Of a stretch of DNA of 55,466 bases, positions 33,130 to 42,327 are shown piece after piece. How positions within the stretch are numbered: the stretch's first letter is position 1; the number at the start of each line of letters is the position of its first letter. This stretch comes from an uncultured Solirubrobacteraceae bacterium (lineage in GTDB: Bacteria > Actinomycetota > Thermoleophilia > Solirubrobacterales > Solirubrobacteraceae). The stretch covers positions 1 through 55,466 of the forward strand of contig CADCVQ010000119.1 of assembly GCA_902806175.1 (NCBI GenBank). The letters are read 5' to 3'. A program made the position numbers and the translations under genes. The notes beneath the pieces were generated by a model. It was not told where the DNA came from. It did not search any database and worked only from the letters and a program-made list of their open reading frames with translations.

Positions 33130-33372
33130 TCACGGCGATGATCGGGTGAGGTCCCAGCGCTCGATGCGGACGTCGGGCGCCATTCCCGCCGACTCGTAGA
33201 GGCCGGTGGCGGGCGCATTCGTGGCGGCCAACGGCGTGTCGCAGCAGCGTGCCGACGCCGCATCCCTCGTGCTCGGGGTGCACCGCAACCCGCGCCGAGC
33301 CCGCGCCGACGTCGGCCCAGCCGATCAGCGCGCCGTCGTCGTCCTCGACGACGAAGACGTCGCGCTCGACTA
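33130..33372 (-). pseudogene. GNAT acetyltransferase remnant
   Basis: From 33372 leftward one frame reads DVFVVEDDDGALIGWADVG, then ARVAVHPEHEGCGVGTLL, the acetyl-CoA-binding motif A of GNAT enzymes. A different frame continues NAPATGLYESAGMAPDVRIE and RWDLT, the motif B end, stopping at 33130. The two are joined with roughly 15-20 codons missing and a frame change, and the N-terminal half is absent because the neighbouring SDR gene begins its end there. It is a dead gene fragment. Confidence 0.7.
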
Positions 33373-34137
33373 GCGCGGCGCCATCCGCAGCGCGCCGTCG
33401 AGGCGGATCACCTCGCCGTTGAGCATCCGGTTCTCGGCGATGTGGCAGGCCAGCGCCGCGAACTCGGCCGGCTCCCCGAGCCGCGGCGGAAAGGGGCTCG
33501 AGGCCGCCAGCTGCGTGCGCGCCGCGGCCGGCAGGCCCGCCAGCAGCGGCGTGTCGAAGAGGCCGGGGGCGATCGCGCAGACGCGGATCCCGGAGGCGGC
33601 GAGGTCGCGTGCCGCGGGCAGCGTCAGCGCGACGACGCCGCCCTTCGACGCCGCGTAGGCGACCTGCCCGATCTGGCCCTCGTAGGCGGCGATCGAGGCG
33701 GTGTTGACGATGACGCCGCGCTCGCCGTCGTCGCCGGGCTCGTTGCCGAGCATCGCCGCGCTCGCCAGGCGCAGCGCGTGAAACGTGCCGACGAGGTTGA
33801 CCGCGATGACCTGCTCGAACGTCTCGGGACGATGCGGCCCCTTGCCGCGCGCGATCCGCTCGGCGTGGGCGATCCCCGCGCAGTGCAGCGAGATGCGCAG
33901 GCCGCCCGGCGCCTGCGCCGCAAGCGTCACCGCCAGCTCGAGCTGCTCGGGCTGCGTGACGTCGGCGGCCGCAAAGCGCGCGCCATCCCCGAGTTGCGCC
34001 GCCAGGACGGCACCGCGCTCGGCGTCGAGATCGGCGACCACGACGTGCGCGCCACGCTCGTGCAGGGCACGCGCGGCGGCCGCGCCAAGGCCCGACGCGC
34101 CGCCGACGACGAGCGCGCCTGCTCCCTGGATCCGCAT
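33370..34137 (-). CDS. SDR-family 3-hydroxyacyl-CoA dehydrogenase-like protein
   Basis: A 255-residue SDR resembling the HSD17B10/type-2 3-hydroxyacyl-CoA dehydrogenases that oxidise 3-hydroxyacyl-CoA with NAD. The nucleotide site is [20 protein letters not shown] with [10 protein letters not shown] (Asp selecting NAD). The active site is [20 protein letters not shown] followed by SKGG (Ser, Tyr, Lys), and the C-terminal [10 protein letters not shown] is characteristic of the group. ATG 34137 lies 7 nt from a TAGGCT box (34145-34150, minus strand). A 6-1-6 palindrome adjacent to the -10 may be its operator. Confidence 0.9.
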   Translation of the reverse strand: MRIQGAGALVVGGASGLGAAAARALHERGAHVVVADLDAERGAVLAAQLGDGARFAAADVTQPEQLELAVTLAAQAPGGLRISLHCAGIAHAERIARGKGPHRPETFEQVIAVNLVGTFHALRLASAAMLGNEPGDDGERGVIVNTASIAAYEGQIGQVAYAASKGGVVALTLPAARDLAASGIRVCAIAPGLFDTPLLAGLPAAARTQLAASSPFPPRLGEPAEFAALACHIAENRMLNGEVIRLDGALRMAPR

Positions 34138-34144
34138 CGGCTCG

Positions 34145-34219
34145 AGCCTAGTGGGCCGCCCACAAACCGGCGAACGCCGCGGTTGCCGCGCGCCCGCACG
34201 CGTGCGTTGGCCGTAGCCT
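34145..34219. promoter_or_regulatory. Divergent leaderless promoters with palindrome
   Basis: Leftward: TAGGCT (34145-34150, minus strand) 7 nt before the SDR ATG. Rightward: TAGCCT (34214-34219) 7 nt before the patatin GTG at 34227. Between them GTGGGC-C-GCCCAC (34151-34163) is a perfect palindrome next to the leftward -10, a good repressor-site candidate. Confidence 0.6.
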
Positions 34220-34226
34220 TGGCGCG

Positions 34227-35069
34227 GTGCCCATGCCCGCGCCGCGCACCGCGTTCGTCCTCGGCGGCGGCGGCATGCTCGGTGCGGCTGAGGTCGGGAT
34301 GCTGGGCGCGCTGCTCGAGGCGGGCATCCGGCCCGACCTCGTGGTCGGCAATTCGGTGGGCGCGATCAACGGCGCGATGCTCGCGGTCGATCCGACGGCC
34401 GAGCAGGTGCAGGAGCTGCGCGCGCTCTGGCGCGGGATCGCGGCGCAGGACACGTTCAGCGGCTCGCTGCTGGGCCGGGTGGCGCGGCTGGCGCGCAGCC
34501 GCACGCACATCCACTCGCCCGAGCCGCTGCGGCGCCAGCTCTGCGAGCGGCTGCCGGCGAGCTTCGAAGAGCTCGAGGTCCCTTTTCAGTGCGTCGCGGC
34601 GAGCATCGAGCGCGCGTCCGCGCGCTGGTTTCACGCGGGCGCGCTCGTCCCGGCGATCCTCGCCTCGTGCGCCGTGCCGGGCCTGCTGCCCGCGGTCCGG
34701 ATCGACGGCGAGCACCACCTCGACGGCGGCCTCGTCCACAGCATCCCGCTCGGGCGCGCGATCGAGCTGGGCGCGCGCTGCATCTACGTGCTGCAGGTCG
34801 GCCGCATCGAGGCGCCGCTGCGGCCGCCGCACTGGCCCTGGGAGGTCGCGCTCGTGGCCTTCGAGATCAGCCGCCGCCACCGCTTCGTCGAGGACATGGC
34901 GCGCGTCCCCGAGGGCGTCACGGTGCACGTGCTGCCGACCGGCCGCGACGCGCCGCTGAACTACAACGACCCGTCTCAGCTGCGCTACCGCGACACGACC
35001 GACGTGGCCGCGGCGATCGAGCGCGCCTACCGAGCGTCGACCGAGTACCTCGGCCGGCCGGAGGCCTGA
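34227..35069 (+). CDS. Patatin-like phospholipase
   Basis: A 280-residue serine lipase of the patatin/RssA type. The oxyanion loop is [17 protein letters not shown], the nucleophile elbow GNSVGAING (Ser in GxSxG), and the catalytic aspartate is in [12 protein letters not shown] (DGG motif). It would hydrolyse membrane phospholipids or related esters. The start is GTG 34227, 7 nt after a -10 box. The acyltransferase gene starts 3 nt after its stop and the methyltransferase gene overlaps that, so the three genes are an operon for lipid remodelling (inference). Confidence 0.92.
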   Translation: MPMPAPRTAFVLGGGGMLGAAEVGMLGALLEAGIRPDLVVGNSVGAINGAMLAVDPTAEQVQELRALWRGIAAQDTFSGSLLGRVARLARSRTHIHSPEPLRRQLCERLPASFEELEVPFQCVAASIERASARWFHAGALVPAILASCAVPGLLPAVRIDGEHHLDGGLVHSIPLGRAIELGARCIYVLQVGRIEAPLRPPHWPWEVALVAFEISRRHRFVEDMARVPEGVTVHVLPTGRDAPLNYNDPSQLRYRDTTDVAAAIERAYRASTEYLGRPEA

Positions 35070-35072
35070 GCG

Positions 35073-36095
35073 TTGCCGGTCCCCCGCCTGCTGCGCCGCC
35101 TGCTCTTCGCACCGGCCGTCCTGCTCGTGGCGCTGCTCGTCTTCGCCGCGATGCCGGTGCTGCTGCTCGCCGCGGCGATCGCGTCGCCGTTTCTGCCCGG
35201 ACGGATGCGCGCCCTGCGGATCCTCGGCTTCGCGGTCGTCTACCTGGCACTGGAGGTCCTGATGCTCCTCGCGCTCGGCGCGCTCTGGCTCGCGGCGGGA
35301 TTCGGCCGGCAGCTGGACGCCCCGCGCATGCAGCGCGCGCACTACCGCCTGGCCGGATGGTTTCTGCGTGTGCTGATGAGCACCGCGCGGCGAGCCTTCA
35401 ACCTGCTCATCGAGGTGCACGGCTCGGCGCCACCGCCGCTGCCGCGCGTCCCGCTGATCGTGCTGGCCCGCCACGCCGGCCCGGGCGACTCGCTGCTGCT
35501 GCTGCACCAGCTGCTCAACGCCGAACGCCGCCGGCCGCGGATCGTGCTCAAGGACGTGCTGCAGTGGGACCCGCTCGTCGACATCGTGCTCAACCGCCTG
35601 CCGGCGCACTTCGTCTCGGCGTCGAGCCCGCGCGCCGACGCCATCGGGTCGATCGCCAGGCTGGCGTCGGGGATGGGCAGCGACGACGCGCTCGTGATCT
35701 TCCCCGAGGGCGGGAACTTCACCGAGAACCGCCGCCGCCGGTCGATCGCAAAGCTCGAGGAGCTCGGCCGACACGAGGAGGCCCGCCGCGCGCGCGAGCT
35801 GCGCCATCTGCTCGCACCGCACTCCGGCGGCGTGGTGGCGGCGCTGACCGGCTGCCCGACCGCCGACGTCGTCCTCGTCGCCCACACGGGGCTCGAAGAC
35901 CTGAGCACCGTCGTCGACCTGTGGCGCGGGCTTCCGCTCGACGACGACATCGACATCCGGATGTGGCACGTGCCCGCCGCCGACGTGCCGACCGACGACG
36001 CCGGACGGATCGACTGGCTGGGCAAGTGGTGGCGGCGGATGGACGACTGGATCGGCACCGAACGCAATCCGACGGAGGAGCACCATGGATCTTGA
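35073..36095 (+). CDS. Membrane-bound PlsC-like acyltransferase
   Basis: A 340-residue protein. Two or three N-terminal transmembrane helices (LLFAPAVLLVALLVFAAMPV; YLALEVLMLLALGALWLA) precede a glycerolipid acyltransferase domain. Its motif I reads LARHAGPGDSLLL (HxxxxD variant with His and Asp), and motif III FPEGGNFTENRRRR (substrate phosphate binding). It would transfer acyl chains to lysophospholipid-type acceptors at the membrane. The TTG start at 35073 lies 3 nt after the patatin stop; the next ORF overlaps it by 11 nt. Confidence 0.85.
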   Translation: MPVPRLLRRLLFAPAVLLVALLVFAAMPVLLLAAAIASPFLPGRMRALRILGFAVVYLALEVLMLLALGALWLAAGFGRQLDAPRMQRAHYRLAGWFLRVLMSTARRAFNLLIEVHGSAPPPLPRVPLIVLARHAGPGDSLLLLHQLLNAERRRPRIVLKDVLQWDPLVDIVLNRLPAHFVSASSPRADAIGSIARLASGMGSDDALVIFPEGGNFTENRRRRSIAKLEELGRHEEARRARELRHLLAPHSGGVVAALTGCPTADVVLVAHTGLEDLSTVVDLWRGLPLDDDIDIRMWHVPAADVPTDDAGRIDWLGKWWRRMDDWIGTERNPTEEHHGS

Positions 36096-36828
36096 GGTCG
36101 AGCTGCAGGCCGCCGCGGACGACGACCAGACGCAGGAGTCGCTCGTCCTGACGCACCCCGACGGGCGAACGGAGCGGTTTCGCCTGCACGAGTACTCCCG
36201 CGTCTACGCCGTCCCCGGCCTGTATGAGGAGGTCGTCCAGCGCCGGCTGCAGTGCGCGTCACCGCGCCGGCTCGCCGACCTGCTGGTGACGTGCGCCGCC
36301 GACGCGGGGGTCGAGTCCGCCGAGCTTTCAGTCTTCGACCTGGGCGCGGGCAACGGCGTGGTGGGGGAAGAGCTTCGCGCGCGCGGTGTCGCGACGCTCC
36401 TGGCCTCAGACAACGTCGCCGCTGCGCGCGACGCGGCGCTGCGCGACCGGCCCGGGCTCTACGCCGAGTACCTCGTCGGTGACACCGACGATCTACCGCA
36501 GGTCGCCGATCTCATCGGCGCCCACCGGCTCAACGGCCTCGTCGCCGCCGGCGCGCTCGGCCTCGGCCACATCTCGGCAGGCAGCTTTCATCGGCTGTGG
36601 AGCGCCTTCGCCGGCGAGGCGTGGTTTGCCGTCAGCGTTCACGAGGAGCTGGCCGAGCCGGGCGCAAGCGACTTCGGCGACTACCTCGCCGAGTTCGCGC
36701 AGCGCGGCGACTGGGGCGACATCGTGGTGCGCGAGCGGTTTCGCCATCGCCTGACGATGGCCGGCGCGCCGATCCACTACCTCGCGATCGTCGCGCGCAA
36801 GGGACCGGCGGCGGCGCCCGAACGCTGA
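36085..36828 (+). CDS. SAM-dependent methyltransferase-like protein
   Basis: A 247-residue protein. The SAM-binding motif is LSVFDLGAGNGVVGEELRAR near residue 82, followed by LLASDNVAAARDAALRDRPG (acidic end of strand 2) and the Asp-rich VGDTDDLPQVAD. The rest matches class I methyltransferase topology, though the usual catalytic motif region is unlike characterised members. The start overlaps the acyltransferase end by 11 nt and has a GGAGG site inside it, so translation is coupled. The acceptor is unknown; a lipid is plausible from the operon. Confidence 0.8.
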   Translation: MDLEVELQAAADDDQTQESLVLTHPDGRTERFRLHEYSRVYAVPGLYEEVVQRRLQCASPRRLADLLVTCAADAGVESAELSVFDLGAGNGVVGEELRARGVATLLASDNVAAARDAALRDRPGLYAEYLVGDTDDLPQVADLIGAHRLNGLVAAGALGLGHISAGSFHRLWSAFAGEAWFAVSVHEELAEPGASDFGDYLAEFAQRGDWGDIVVRERFRHRLTMAGAPIHYLAIVARKGPAAAPER

Positions 36829-36853
36829 TCAGCCGGCACGGCATCGGGCCGGT

Positions 36854-37501
36854 TCACCGGCAGCCGGCTGTGTCGGGCAGCTCGATCTCGCCGTGGACGA
36901 GTGCGAGGATGACGGCATGAAGGCGGCCGCGCGCGCCGAGCTTGCGCGTGGCGTTGCGGACGTGCGTCTGGACGGTCTCCGGCGACAGAAACAGATCCAG
37001 TGCGACCTGCTCTGTCGTGTGGCCCTGTGACAGCATCCCGAGGACCTGCGCTTCGCGCTTGGAGATCCTGGCTGCGCCGTCGCCGGCGGACCGGTCGCGC
37101 ATCCTCGCCACGAGCCGATCGACGTAGGTGCGTCCCTCGGCGCTCGCGCGAATGGCCTCGGCGAGATGCTCGATCGGCGACGACTTCAGGACCAGGGTAC
37201 GCGCGCCGCTGGCGACCGCCTCGTCGATCAGCGCGGCGTCGAGCGAGCCGGTGTACAGGACAAACGCGGTCGCCGAGCCCTCCTGCGACAGGGCCTTGGC
37301 GAGGTCGGTGCCGCTGCCGTCGCCGAGGTCGATGTCGACGAGCGCCACGGTCGGCTTGCGGTCCCGGATCATGCGCGTTGCCTGCCGCACGCTGCCGGCC
37401 GAGCCGAGCATCCGAAATCCATGACGAGGCAACAGCAGCTCGAGACCCTGGCGGACCGGCGGATGGTCCTCCACCACGACGATCTCGATCTGCGCGCTCA
37501 C
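36854..37501 (-). CDS. NarL/FixJ-family response regulator
   Basis: A 215-residue regulator. The receiver has VVVEDHPPVRQGLELLL (acidic pair), VALVDIDLGDGSG (phosphorylated Asp), LYTGS (Thr) and VLKSS (Lys). The LuxR-type HTH is ISKREAQVLGMLSQGHTTEQ then VALDLFLSPETVQTHVRNAT. It is the last gene of a four-gene signalling operon reading leftward from 42196, 11 nt after the HD-GYP gene, so it is the likely transcriptional output. GTG start at 37501. Confidence 0.9.
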   Translation of the reverse strand: MSAQIEIVVVEDHPPVRQGLELLLPRHGFRMLGSAGSVRQATRMIRDRKPTVALVDIDLGDGSGTDLAKALSQEGSATAFVLYTGSLDAALIDEAVASGARTLVLKSSPIEHLAEAIRASAEGRTYVDRLVARMRDRSAGDGAARISKREAQVLGMLSQGHTTEQVALDLFLSPETVQTHVRNATRKLGARGRLHAVILALVHGEIELPDTAGCR

Positions 37502-37512
37502 AGCTGGGCGTC

Positions 37513-38973
37513 CTAGTTGGACATCAGCGACTGGACGGAGCGGATCTCGTCCATCGACGAGAAGAAGGCGTCGAGCACCTCCGGATCGAAATGCTTGCCG
37601 CGCTCGCGCGTCATCCAGGCGACGGTCGTCTCCAGCGACCAGGCCGGGCGGTAGACGCGATCTGATGTCAATGCGTCGAAGACGTCGGCCACCGCGACGA
37701 TCCTGCCCTCCAGCGGGATCGCCGTGCCAGACAGCCCGCACGGATAGCCCGTGCCGTCGAACTTCTCGTGATGGGTCTTCGCGATCAGCGCCGCGAGCTC
37801 CAGCAACCCGCTGGAGCAGTCGCGCAGCATCTCGTGACCGACAGCGGCATGGGTCTCGATCGCGAGGCGCTCGTCGGCGGTGAGCGGACCCGCCTTGAGC
37901 AGGATGGTGTCGGGAATCGCGATCTTGCCGACGTCGTGCAGCACGCTGGCGAGCTCGAGCGACTCGGCATGCAGGCCGAACTTCTGGCCGATCGCCGCGC
38001 AGTAGTGCCCGACGCGCTTGAGGTGCCGGCCGATGCCGGGATCGCGATACTCGGCCGACTGCGCCCAGCGGTGGATCGCCTCGGCCTGCAGCACGCGGCC
38101 CTGGGCAGCCGCCGCTTCGAGGCGCTGCAGCGCCTCGGTCAGCGCGCTCGTGCGCTGCGCCAAGACGTCTTCCAGATGCAGGCGCGCCGTACGCTCGCGT
38201 GCCTCGACGTCGCGTCGTCGCAGCGCGTTCATCACGCCGATCAAGACGGCGGAGCGGCGGACGGGCTTGCTGAGGTACCCGTAGGCGCCGAAGTCCATCG
38301 CGACCTGCGCGATTCCGGGGTCCTCCAGCGCGCTGATCAGCAATGTCGCCGTTTCGGGGTGCTCGCACAGCGCGAAGCGGATGAGGTCCAGGCCCGTCTC
38401 GCCGGGCATGCTCACATCGCTGAGCAGCAGGGGGATCGTCTCGTGCTCGAGCGCGTAACGGGCCTCGCGCGCGCTGCCGACGGCGCGCGCGTCGTAGCCC
38501 GCCTGGCAGAGCATGCTGACGAGCAACTCGCGCACCGCCGCGTCGTCGTCGACGACGAGGATGCGCCCGGAGGCAAGCTCGGCAGGCGCAGCACGATCGT
38601 TGGCGTGCTGCAGCGCGAGGCCCTGCGATGCGGGCGCAGCCGTGCTCTCCAGCTTCGCGTACTCCCCCTCCAGCTCGCTGCGCAGCGCTTTGATGGCCTC
38701 CGCCAGCCGGACGCCATCGGCGCTTGGCAGGGGGTGGTCGGGCGCGAGGCTGCGCTCGAGCTCGAGCGCAAGCTCCGAGCCGCGCAGCAGCCCGAACGTC
38801 CCGAGCGAGCCGGCTAGCTTGTGCGCGTCGCGCTCGGCGCGGACCCGCAGCGCATGGTCGAGCGTGCCCACCGCGATCGCGGCGACGGCCGCCTCGACCG
38901 TCCTGACGCGCTGCTGGAAGTCGTCCTTGTGGGAACGGAAGATCCGTTCCAGGCCACTGGCCAGCTCGTTCAT
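37513..38973 (-). CDS. Hpt-receiver-HD-GYP c-di-GMP phosphodiesterase
   Basis: A 486-residue three-domain protein. Residues about 1-105 are an Hpt phosphotransfer domain (DAHKLAGSLGTFGL, phospho-His H51). Residues 137-255 are a receiver (ILVVDDD, Asp186 in LLSDVSMPGETG, Lys in YLSKP). Residues about 295-460 are HD-GYP: H346-D347 in VLHDVGKIAIPD, and HHEKFDGTGYPCGL at 401-414 with the intact GYP motif, so hydrolysis of c-di-GMP is expected. The combination means it can relay phosphate to, or be switched by, the upstream hybrid kinase. The ATG at 38973 overlaps the stop of the receiver gene (ATGA). Confidence 0.92.
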   Translation of the reverse strand: MNELASGLERIFRSHKDDFQQRVRTVEAAVAAIAVGTLDHALRVRAERDAHKLAGSLGTFGLLRGSELALELERSLAPDHPLPSADGVRLAEAIKALRSELEGEYAKLESTAAPASQGLALQHANDRAAPAELASGRILVVDDDAAVRELLVSMLCQAGYDARAVGSAREARYALEHETIPLLLSDVSMPGETGLDLIRFALCEHPETATLLISALEDPGIAQVAMDFGAYGYLSKPVRRSAVLIGVMNALRRRDVEARERTARLHLEDVLAQRTSALTEALQRLEAAAAQGRVLQAEAIHRWAQSAEYRDPGIGRHLKRVGHYCAAIGQKFGLHAESLELASVLHDVGKIAIPDTILLKAGPLTADERLAIETHAAVGHEMLRDCSSGLLELAALIAKTHHEKFDGTGYPCGLSGTAIPLEGRIVAVADVFDALTSDRVYRPAWSLETTVAWMTRERGKHFDPEVLDAFFSSMDEIRSVQSLMSN

Positions 38974-39359
38974 GGGGTCGTCTCCTCGCGACCGAGGATC
39001 GTCGCGATCTGCTCGGTGAGCGTCATTGGGTCGAAGGGCTTGGTCAGGGTGCCCGCCACACCGAGCTGGGCAAAGCGGCGGCGATCGGCGCCCTGTGCCT
39101 TGGCCGTCAGGAGGATCACCGGGATGTCGCTGGTCTGCGGGTCCTCCTGCAGGCGCGCGAACGTCGCGGGTCCGTCGAGGTCGGGCATCATGACGTCGAG
39201 CAGGATCGCGTCGGGGCGCTCGGCGCGCGCCATCGCGATCGCGCTGCTGCCGTCGCCGGCAGCCGAGACGCGCCAGCCGCCGACGGCCTGCAGGCTGAGC
39301 GCCGCCACCTCGCGGATGTCCTCCTCGTCATCGACGAGCAGGATGTGCTTTGGCCTCAT
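38970..39359 (-). CDS. Single-domain response regulator (receiver only)
   Basis: A 129-residue receiver with HILLVDDEEDI (acidic pocket), AILLDVMMPDLDGP (phosphorylated Asp), ILLTAKAQGAD (Thr) and LTKPFDPMTL (Lys). There is no output domain, so it is probably a phosphate shuttle or CheY-like effector between the hybrid kinase and the Hpt protein. The ATG at 39359 overlaps the kinase stop (ATGA), and its own stop overlaps the next start in the same way. The three genes are therefore tightly coupled. Confidence 0.92.
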   Translation of the reverse strand: MRPKHILLVDDEEDIREVAALSLQAVGGWRVSAAGDGSSAIAMARAERPDAILLDVMMPDLDGPATFARLQEDPQTSDIPVILLTAKAQGADRRRFAQLGVAGTLTKPFDPMTLTEQIATILGREETTP

Positions 39360-42196
39360 GATCGGGCTTCGCGTGGCGGCGTCGTGGTGCGGGGGCGGGC
39401 GAGCAGCGTCATGACCCGCCAATGGAGCTCTGCGGGCGTCATCTGGCCCTTCGTGAGCATCTGGGTGACGGCGCCGACAGCGCAGCGGTCGTGCTCGGCG
39501 GCCTGGACGTCACACGCGTCGTAGGCGACGATCGGCAGTGCGCCCAGCTGGCCATGGAGGCGAAGCCAGGCCTTGATCTCGACGCCGTCCACGTCCGGTA
39601 GATCGTTGTCCGCGACGATCAGGTCGGGGCGCATCTGCTCGTAGAGCTCGAGGGTCTGAGGCCCGTCGGTGCTCACGACGCTCATGACGCCGTGGCGCGC
39701 GAACAGCGCGCGCAGGATCTCGGCGACGGCGGGGTCTCGCTCCACGACCAGCACCCGGAAGGCGTCGTCGCGCGGCCCGATCGCCCGTTCCAGGCTGGCG
39801 AACAGGTTCGCCGTCGCGGCGGGCTTCTCGATCCAGTCGACGATCGCCCCGCGGCCGATCTCCTCGTCGGCGCGCGGTAGCACGCTCAGCACGACGATCG
39901 GGATCTTCTGGGTCGCGGCGTGCTCGCCGAGCGCCACGATCGTCTGCACGCCGCTCATGCCCGGCAGCACCAGATCGAGCAGGATCACGTCGGGCTGCTC
40001 GGCGATCGCGCGGTCGACGGCCTCCTCGCCGGTCCGCGCGAGGATCACGTGGTAGCCGCGCTCGACGAGCGCGGTTCCCGTGACCTCCAGGATCGCCTCG
40101 TTGTCGTCGCAGATCATGACCGACCCGAGCTTTCCCCCGGGGCGCGGCCGGTACTCGTCGCCGGCATCGGGCGTGGTCGGCACGACGAACGAGAACGTGC
40201 TGCCCTCGCCCGGCGTGCTGCGCGCCCAGATCCGGCCGCCGTGGTGCTCGACGATCGAGCGGCAGATCGCCAGGCCCAACCCGGTGCCACCCCTCTGCCG
40301 GGAATCCGACGAGTCGACCTGCTGGAAGCGCCCGAAGATCGTTTCGAGCTTGTCGGGCGGAATGCCGCGTCCGCTGTCGCTGATCGAGAACAGGACGTCG
40401 TCGCTGCGGCGCTCGGAGATGATCTGGACGGTTGCGCCGGGGGGCGAGAACTTGACCGCATTGCTGATGAGGTTGGTCAGCGTCTGCATGATGCGGTCGG
40501 CGTCGGCCTCGAACGCCGCGGGCGCGGCGTCGACGGCCAGCGTCACGCCGGCACCGGTCGCCGTCGGCAACATGGCCTCCGTGGCGCGGGCGATCAGGTC
40601 CGCCGCGTCGCACGTGGCATCGCGCAGGTGTTCGACGTCGGAGTCCAGGCGCTCGAGGTCGAGGATGTCGTTGATCAGCCGCACGAGGCGGTCGGTGTTC
40701 TGCACGGCGATCTGGATCATGCGCTGGGCCGCGTCGGGCAGTGGTCCCAGGACGCCGCTCTCGAGCAGGCCCAGGGAGCCGCGGATCGAGGTCAGCGGGG
40801 TGCGCAGCTCATGGCTGACGACGGAGGTGAACTCCTCCTTGGCCCGTTCCACCTGCCGGCGCTCGCTGATGTCGCGGAACACCACGACGGCGCCGCGGAT
40901 GCGGGCGCCCTCGATGATCGGCGTGCTCGTGTACTCCACGCCGAAGCACGTGCCGTCCTCGCGCCAGTAGACGTCCTGGTCGCTGTGGTGGATCGTTCCG
41001 TCCTGCAGCGACGCGTGCATCGGGCATTCCTGCGTCGGATAGGGCGCGCCGTCGGGCTTGGTGTGATGCAGCGTCTCGTGCAGGTCGCGTCCGGCGAGCT
41101 GCCCGGGCTCGTAGCCGGTCATGCGCGCCGCGGCGGGGTTGGCGAACGTGATCGTGCCCCGCGCGTCGGTCCCGACGACCCCCTCTCCGGCGGCGTCGAG
41201 GATCAGCGCATGGCGCATCGACAGCTCCCTGCCGTTGGCGAGCGTGCGCATGTCGGCGAACGTCATCGTCGTGCGCACGAACGCCGCCACGAGCGTCATC
41301 CCCGCCAAGACCTCGGCGACGTCGTTGAGGCCGCGCCAGTGGTCATAGGCGAGCAGGGCCAGACCGACGATGGCGAAGCTGATCGTCACGACGAGCATCG
41401 GCCAGGTCTGGTCTCGGGAGCTCTTCACGATCGACGGCTTGTGCCAGCCCGCGAAGGTGAGCAGCAGCATCAGCGCGGGCCAGCCGGCGTCGAGCAGGGT
41501 TCCGAACGCATAGTCACCGGCGGCGGCCTGGTAGAGGTAGGCGGTGTCGAGGACGACCTGCAGCAGCCAGATGACGCCGATCAGGGTCCACAGGCGGCCG
41601 GGACGCCCACCGCTGATCGCGAAGACCCCGATCAGCAGGGCGAGAATCAGCGCGTCCATGAGCGGATAGGCGAGGTTCGTCGTCACCGCCGCGAGGCTTG
41701 CGCCGGTGCTGGCGAGGATCGGCTGCACGAGCAACGCCGCAGCGATCGCGGCGATCGCCAGGCCGCCGACGACGGCGTCGATCCACAGGCTCTTGCGAAA
41801 CCGCGCGAGGCCGGCCTTCATCAGCGCCAGCACGGCTGCGATCGACAAGCCGTAGTACGTCAGCCAGAGCGCGTCGCTCGCGGACGGATACGGGGCCGCG
41901 CGCTGGTCTTGATAGACGACGAAGTACACGATCTCGGCGCCCGCCCAGCAGAGCATCCCCGCCCCGAACAAGGTCCACGGCAGGCGCTGCTGTGCGATCA
42001 GCCGCGCGCGAGCCAGACACAGCAGGCCGGGCACGATGAACAGCGCCACGAAGAGCCACTCGTAGCCGTCGCTGCTCGGGTCTCCCGGACCGCCGGCGAC
42101 GGCCGTCACGAAGACGGCCAGGCCGACCACGCCGGCGACCCACAGCAGTCGCACGCTCCACCTCACCACGGGGGAGAAGGACGCAAGTGAGAACAT
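39356..42196 (-). CDS. Hybrid histidine kinase with membrane sensor, PAS and two receivers
   Basis: About 946 residues. The first 310 residues hold eight or nine transmembrane helices, a MASE-like integral sensor. A PAS domain follows (LDAAGEGVVGTDARGTITFA, ending VVFRDISERRQVE). Then come HisKA (VSHELRTPLTSIRGS) and HATPase (NLISNAVKFSPPG, DSGRGI, GTGLGLAI) domains. Two receivers end the protein: SVMICDDNEAI with LLDLVLPGMSG, and RVLVVERDPAV with VADNDLPDVDG. ATG 42196 is chosen because the membrane domain starts there; the frame stays open to 42298. It heads the four-gene operon and should feed phosphate to the receiver, the Hpt-HD-GYP protein and perhaps the NarL-type regulator. Confidence 0.88.
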   Translation of the reverse strand: MFSLASFSPVVRWSVRLLWVAGVVGLAVFVTAVAGGPGDPSSDGYEWLFVALFIVPGLLCLARARLIAQQRLPWTLFGAGMLCWAGAEIVYFVVYQDQRAAPYPSASDALWLTYYGLSIAAVLALMKAGLARFRKSLWIDAVVGGLAIAAIAAALLVQPILASTGASLAAVTTNLAYPLMDALILALLIGVFAISGGRPGRLWTLIGVIWLLQVVLDTAYLYQAAAGDYAFGTLLDAGWPALMLLLTFAGWHKPSIVKSSRDQTWPMLVVTISFAIVGLALLAYDHWRGLNDVAEVLAGMTLVAAFVRTTMTFADMRTLANGRELSMRHALILDAAGEGVVGTDARGTITFANPAAARMTGYEPGQLAGRDLHETLHHTKPDGAPYPTQECPMHASLQDGTIHHSDQDVYWREDGTCFGVEYTSTPIIEGARIRGAVVVFRDISERRQVERAKEEFTSVVSHELRTPLTSIRGSLGLLESGVLGPLPDAAQRMIQIAVQNTDRLVRLINDILDLERLDSDVEHLRDATCDAADLIARATEAMLPTATGAGVTLAVDAAPAAFEADADRIMQTLTNLISNAVKFSPPGATVQIISERRSDDVLFSISDSGRGIPPDKLETIFGRFQQVDSSDSRQRGGTGLGLAICRSIVEHHGGRIWARSTPGEGSTFSFVVPTTPDAGDEYRPRPGGKLGSVMICDDNEAILEVTGTALVERGYHVILARTGEEAVDRAIAEQPDVILLDLVLPGMSGVQTIVALGEHAATQKIPIVVLSVLPRADEEIGRGAIVDWIEKPAATANLFASLERAIGPRDDAFRVLVVERDPAVAEILRALFARHGVMSVVSTDGPQTLELYEQMRPDLIVADNDLPDVDGVEIKAWLRLHGQLGALPIVAYDACDVQAAEHDRCAVGAVTQMLTKGQMTPAELHWRVMTLLARPRTTTPPREARS

Positions 42197-42327
42197 GTGC
42201 GCGTCGTCCCCGGCGGTCGACGCACCGTATTGCTGAGTACCCTCGTCCCTGTCGCGAACCACACAGGGAGTGTCGACAGGACCTGGCGCCGTGACCATCC
42301 GTCAAACGCCCGATCTGTCAGCGGGCG

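Noticed and set aside
33927-36086. 719-codon frame opposite the patatin-acyltransferase operon
   Set aside because: It spans several genes with catalytic motifs on the other strand and has no domain of its own.
39920-42190. 756-codon plus-strand frame opposite the hybrid kinase
   Set aside because: Shadow of the kinase; no recognisable sequence.
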